From: an uncultured Collinsella sp.
GTDB lineage: Bacteria > Actinomycetota > Coriobacteriia > Coriobacteriales > Coriobacteriaceae
Direction of reading: 5' to 3'
Assembly (NCBI GenBank): GCA_949285915.1
Contig: CASDZW010000021.1
Span: 1-32,137, forward strand
DNA length: 32,137 nt
This document shows, piece by piece, positions 29,961-32,137 of this stretch. Made by a program: the position numbers and the translations under genes. Position 1 is the first letter of the stretch. Every line of letters starts with the position of its first letter. The notes beneath the pieces are model-generated. The model searched no databases. It was not told the DNA's origin and worked only from the letters and a program-made list of their open reading frames with translations.

Positions 29961-30464
29961 ATGCCGGGCGAACCCCTTCCTGGCGAGCGCATCGAGAGCC
30001 TCGTGGACGAGCTCGAGGGCATCATCGAGGACGCTAAGCCCCCGTTTGGCAAGAACGCCCAGTTCAAGGTCATCGAGACCGAGGTGTTCTTCAACATTCT
30101 CGACGAGATTCGCATGAGCTACCCCGAGGAGTGGCAGAAGTCCCGCCGCATTCTGCGCGAGCGCGACGAGCTCATCTCCTCTGCAACGGCCCAGGCCGAT
30201 TCCATCGTGGCAGACGCCCAGCAGCAGGCGCTCACCATCGCCGGCGAGCAGGAGATCGTACGGCTGGCTCAGCAGCAGGCCGAGGACATCCGCGCCCGCG
30301 CCGACCAGTACGAGCGCGATACCCGCTATGCTGCCGAGGACTATGCCGAGCAGGTCTTCACGCATCTCGAGGAGAACCTGAAGAGCCTGACCGGCACCGT
30401 TGCCCGCTGCCGCCAGCAGCTCACCGAGAGCGCAAGCGGTCCCGGCCTCACGAGCGGCTACTAA
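29961..30464 (+). CDS. Coiled-coil protein of unknown function
   Basis: A 167-residue soluble protein, not recognised as a named family. Residues about 5-70 are helical and charged (PLPGERIESLVDELEG). From about 60 to 145 there is a long Gln-, Ala-, Glu-rich heptad-like helix, resembling the DivIVA or ATP synthase b-subunit type of coiled coil. No membrane segment or signal is visible. AAAGGAGA lies 5 bases before the chosen ATG; the frame extends upstream by 15 codons through another ATG (29940), without a good site. It overlaps no other gene and stands 2 bases before yceD, so the two are probably co-transcribed. A role in envelope growth or division is a guess from its shape only. Confidence 0.75.
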   Translation: MPGEPLPGERIESLVDELEGIIEDAKPPFGKNAQFKVIETEVFFNILDEIRMSYPEEWQKSRRILRERDELISSATAQADSIVADAQQQALTIAGEQEIVRLAQQQAEDIRARADQYERDTRYAAEDYAEQVFTHLEENLKSLTGTVARCRQQLTESASGPGLTSGY

Positions 30465-30466
30465 TC

Positions 30467-31018
30467 ATGGCGTTTATCGATTCGCTCATCGTCGAGCTGG
30501 CCGACCGGGTTGAGAACCCCGGCGAGAGCTGGCAGACGTCAGGCACGGTCGACGTCGCCGGCTACACGGTGGGGGAGAAGGAGTTCACGCTCAACGGCGG
30601 CGTCAGCTACGATGCCGTCTTCACCAACGCCGGTGACGGCATCCTGCTCACGGGCATGGTGCGCGCGAGCGTCACGGGTGCGTGCGACCGCTGCCTCGAG
30701 CCCGCTCAGTTCGATGTTGCCGGCGAGCTCCAGGAGTACTACCTCTTCCACGAGCCCGAGGGTGCCGACGAGGACGACGACTACGAGCTTCTCCGCGAGG
30801 ACCGTAAGATCGACCTTGCGGAGCCCATCTCGGACGCCGTGGTGATGGACACGCCCTTTGTGGTGCTGTGCCGCCCCGACTGTCGCGGCCTCTGCCCGAT
30901 CTGCGGTGCCAACCTCAACGAAGAGACCTGCGATTGCGCCGAGCGGGCCGAGGAGGAGCGCGTCATGGGCGACGACAACCCGTTCGCCGCGCTCAAAAAC
31001 CTCAAGCTTGACGATTAG
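30467..31018 (+). CDS. yceD: YceD/DUF177 family protein
   Basis: A 183-residue DUF177 protein. The family marks are GACDRCLEPA and the C-terminal Cys-rich CRPDCRGLCPICGANLN followed by CDC. Family members are nearly always placed before rpmF and plsX, as here, and are needed for normal 23S rRNA levels in some organisms. The middle carries an acidic stretch (EGADEDDDYE). The ATG lies 2 bases after the upstream stop with no strong ribosome site, which fits translational coupling. Confidence 0.9.
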   Translation: MAFIDSLIVELADRVENPGESWQTSGTVDVAGYTVGEKEFTLNGGVSYDAVFTNAGDGILLTGMVRASVTGACDRCLEPAQFDVAGELQEYYLFHEPEGADEDDDYELLREDRKIDLAEPISDAVVMDTPFVVLCRPDCRGLCPICGANLNEETCDCAERAEEERVMGDDNPFAALKNLKLDD

Positions 31019-31068
31019 GTTCATCCATTCGCTGAAGTTTTGCAGCTCGTGTGGTGAGAAAAAGCCTC

Positions 31069-31097
31069 TTATCAGGGGCGGATATCTGTGCTAATAT
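31069..31097 (+). promoter_or_regulatory. Candidate promoter of rpmF-plsX
   Basis: TTATCA (31069-31074) and TAATAT (31092-31097) are 17 bases apart, and TGC directly precedes the -10 box, making it an extended one. The leader to rpmF would be about 45 bases. Confidence 0.6.
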
Positions 31098-31149
31098 CGC
31101 TACTTGCGCGTATTCGTGCCTGTTAGCTAACCATGTAAGGAAGGTCATC

Positions 31150-31329
31150 ATGCCAGTACCTAAGCAAAAGAAGGGCCGCGGTGCCACTCACTCCCGTCGC
31201 TCTGCCAATATGAAGATCAGCGCTCCTTCGCGCTCCGTCTGCCCCCGTTGCCATGCCGTGAAGCTTCCGCATCACGTCTGCCCCAACTGCGGCTACTACA
31301 AGGACCGCGAGGTCATCGTCACTGAGTAA
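31150..31329 (+). CDS. rpmF: 50S ribosomal protein L32
   Basis: A 59-residue large-subunit protein. The start MPVPKQKKGRGATHSRR and the Cys4 ribbon CPRCHAVKLPHHVCPNC identify the zinc-type L32. AAGGAAGG precedes the ATG. The placement yceD, rpmF, plsX is the widely conserved arrangement that links ribosome and fatty acid genes. Confidence 0.97.
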   Translation: MPVPKQKKGRGATHSRRSANMKISAPSRSVCPRCHAVKLPHHVCPNCGYYKDREVIVTE

Positions 31330-31370
31330 CCCTTCCGGGTAAGGCTCGATGCGTGAGAGTTGCAATTTGC

Positions 31371-31401
31371 ATGGCCGGCTCGCTGAGTCGGCCATTTCTC
31401 T
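31371..31401 (+). terminator. Short hairpin between rpmF and plsX
   Basis: ATGGCCG (31371-31377) pairs with CGGCCAT (31389-31395) over an 11-base loop; TTCTCT follows. The 7-base stem makes it a weak terminator or attenuator, so plsX may receive only part of the rpmF transcripts. Confidence 0.45.
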
Positions 31402-31417
31402 ATCGAAAGGGGATGTC

Positions 31418-32137
31418 ATGAAGGTCCGCGTTTGCGTTGACGCTATGGGTGGCGACGAGGAACCCTCCGTCGTCTTGCAGGGAATTGCCGAGGCGCTTGC
31501 TGCCGACAGCGAGCTCGAGGTGCTTGTGGCGGGTCCGGAGGAGGTCATCGACGAGTTCTGCCGCACGCACGAGCGCGCCGAGGCCCTTGTGGCCCCGGAT
31601 GTGATCACCATGGAGGATGACCCCATCAAGGCCGTTATGACCAAGCGCAAGTCGAGCATCGTCCTCGCGTGCCGTGCGATCAAGAAGGGCAACGCCCAGG
31701 GCTTCTTCTCCGCCGGCTCGACCGGAGCGGTGACGGCGGCGGCAACGGCGTACGTGACGCCGTTTCGCTATGAGCAGGACGGTGAGCGCCGTCCGGTGCG
31801 CCCCTGCATCACCACGGCCGTCCCCAACGCCAAAGACGGCCTCACGGTGTTTGCCGACATGGGCGCCAACCCCGATGTAGAGCCCGACGACATCGTCCGC
31901 TTTGCTCAGATGGCCTCCGCTTACGCGCGCGTGGTCTGCGGAATCGAAAACCCGAGCGTGGGCTTGCTCTCCAACGGTACCGAGGAACACAAGGGCTCGC
32001 GCTTCACCCAAGCCTGCTTCCCGCTTATGGCCGAGCGCGTCCCGGGTTTTGCCGGCAACTGCGAGGGGACCGATCTGCTCTCCGGCCGCCTTGACGTCAT
32101 CGTATCCGACGGCTTTGCCGGAAACATTGCGCTCAAG
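31418..32137 (+). CDS. plsX: Phosphate acyltransferase PlsX (3' end beyond window)
   Basis: Makes acyl phosphate from acyl-ACP for phospholipid synthesis, at the membrane surface. The first 240 residues are present; the frame is open to the window edge. Family marks: VCVDAMGGDEEPSVV at the start, FFSAGSTGAVTAAAT near 100, VFADMGANPDVEPDD, GLLSNGTEEHKGS (where many relatives have N-I-G-E-E-x-x-K-G), and DVIVSDGFAGNIALK at the cut. AAAGGGG precedes the ATG; an ATG 5 bases upstream is out of frame. Confidence 0.95.
   Translation, partial: MKVRVCVDAMGGDEEPSVVLQGIAEALAADSELEVLVAGPEEVIDEFCRTHERAEALVAPDVITMEDDPIKAVMTKRKSSIVLACRAIKKGNAQGFFSAGSTGAVTAAATAYVTPFRYEQDGERRPVRPCITTAVPNAKDGLTVFADMGANPDVEPDDIVRFAQMASAYARVVCGIENPSVGLLSNGTEEHKGSRFTQACFPLMAERVPGFAGNCEGTDLLSGRLDVIVSDGFAGNIALK

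Overview
The window is GC-rich, densely coded bacterial chromosome. It carries housekeeping genes, a large glycogen cluster, and no mobile element, CRISPR array, tRNA or rRNA that I could find. GC content, gene order and several family variants point to an actinobacterium of the class Coriobacteriia, probably Collinsella or a relative. The variants are a GlgC plus GlgD pair, an MscL with a Cys4 tail, and zinc-type L28 and L32. The taxon is an inference; no marker RNA is present.

Layout. (1) 68-2400, plus strand: fmt and rsmB, overlapping by 4 bases. (2) 2397-2669, minus: a small FmdB-type zinc ribbon gene whose stop overlaps the rsmB stop. (3) 2801-15796, minus: a glycogen island, transcribed glgB, glgP, glgC, glgD, glgA, then a GH13-GH77 fusion. 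It covers ADP-glucose synthesis, chain elongation, branching, phosphorolysis, and hydrolysis or transglycosylation of malto-oligosaccharides. Candidate promoters inside it (before glgP and before the fusion gene) and hairpins between genes suggest several transcription units. (4) 16135-18247, plus: a thiamine pyrophosphokinase and an O-acetylhomoserine sulfhydrylase. (5) 18409-20293, minus: mscL, a lipid-kinase-family gene, and rpmB. (6) 20725-24389, plus: a heterodimeric ABC exporter with one degenerate ATP site. (7) 24555-29900, plus: asp23-like gene, fakA, recG, rsmD, coaD. (8) 29961 to the end, plus: a coiled-coil protein, yceD, rpmF and the start of plsX, the usual lead-in to a fatty acid and phospholipid gene group.

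The most unusual feature is in the glycogen island. GlgA carries a C-terminal extension of about 270 residues: first a Pro-Glu-Lys segment, then about 200 residues of Ala-Lys-Pro-Thr repeats resembling a histone H1 tail. GlgB carries shorter basic tails of the same style at both ends. Two enzymes of one pathway with polycationic disordered tails suggest a shared tethering or granule-organising role. Also notable are the GH13-GH77 fusion with dyad-rich DNA at its promoter, the Cys4 ribbon on MscL, and a mirror-image intergenic region between metY and mscL, where 24-base inverted repeats flank a terminator hairpin.
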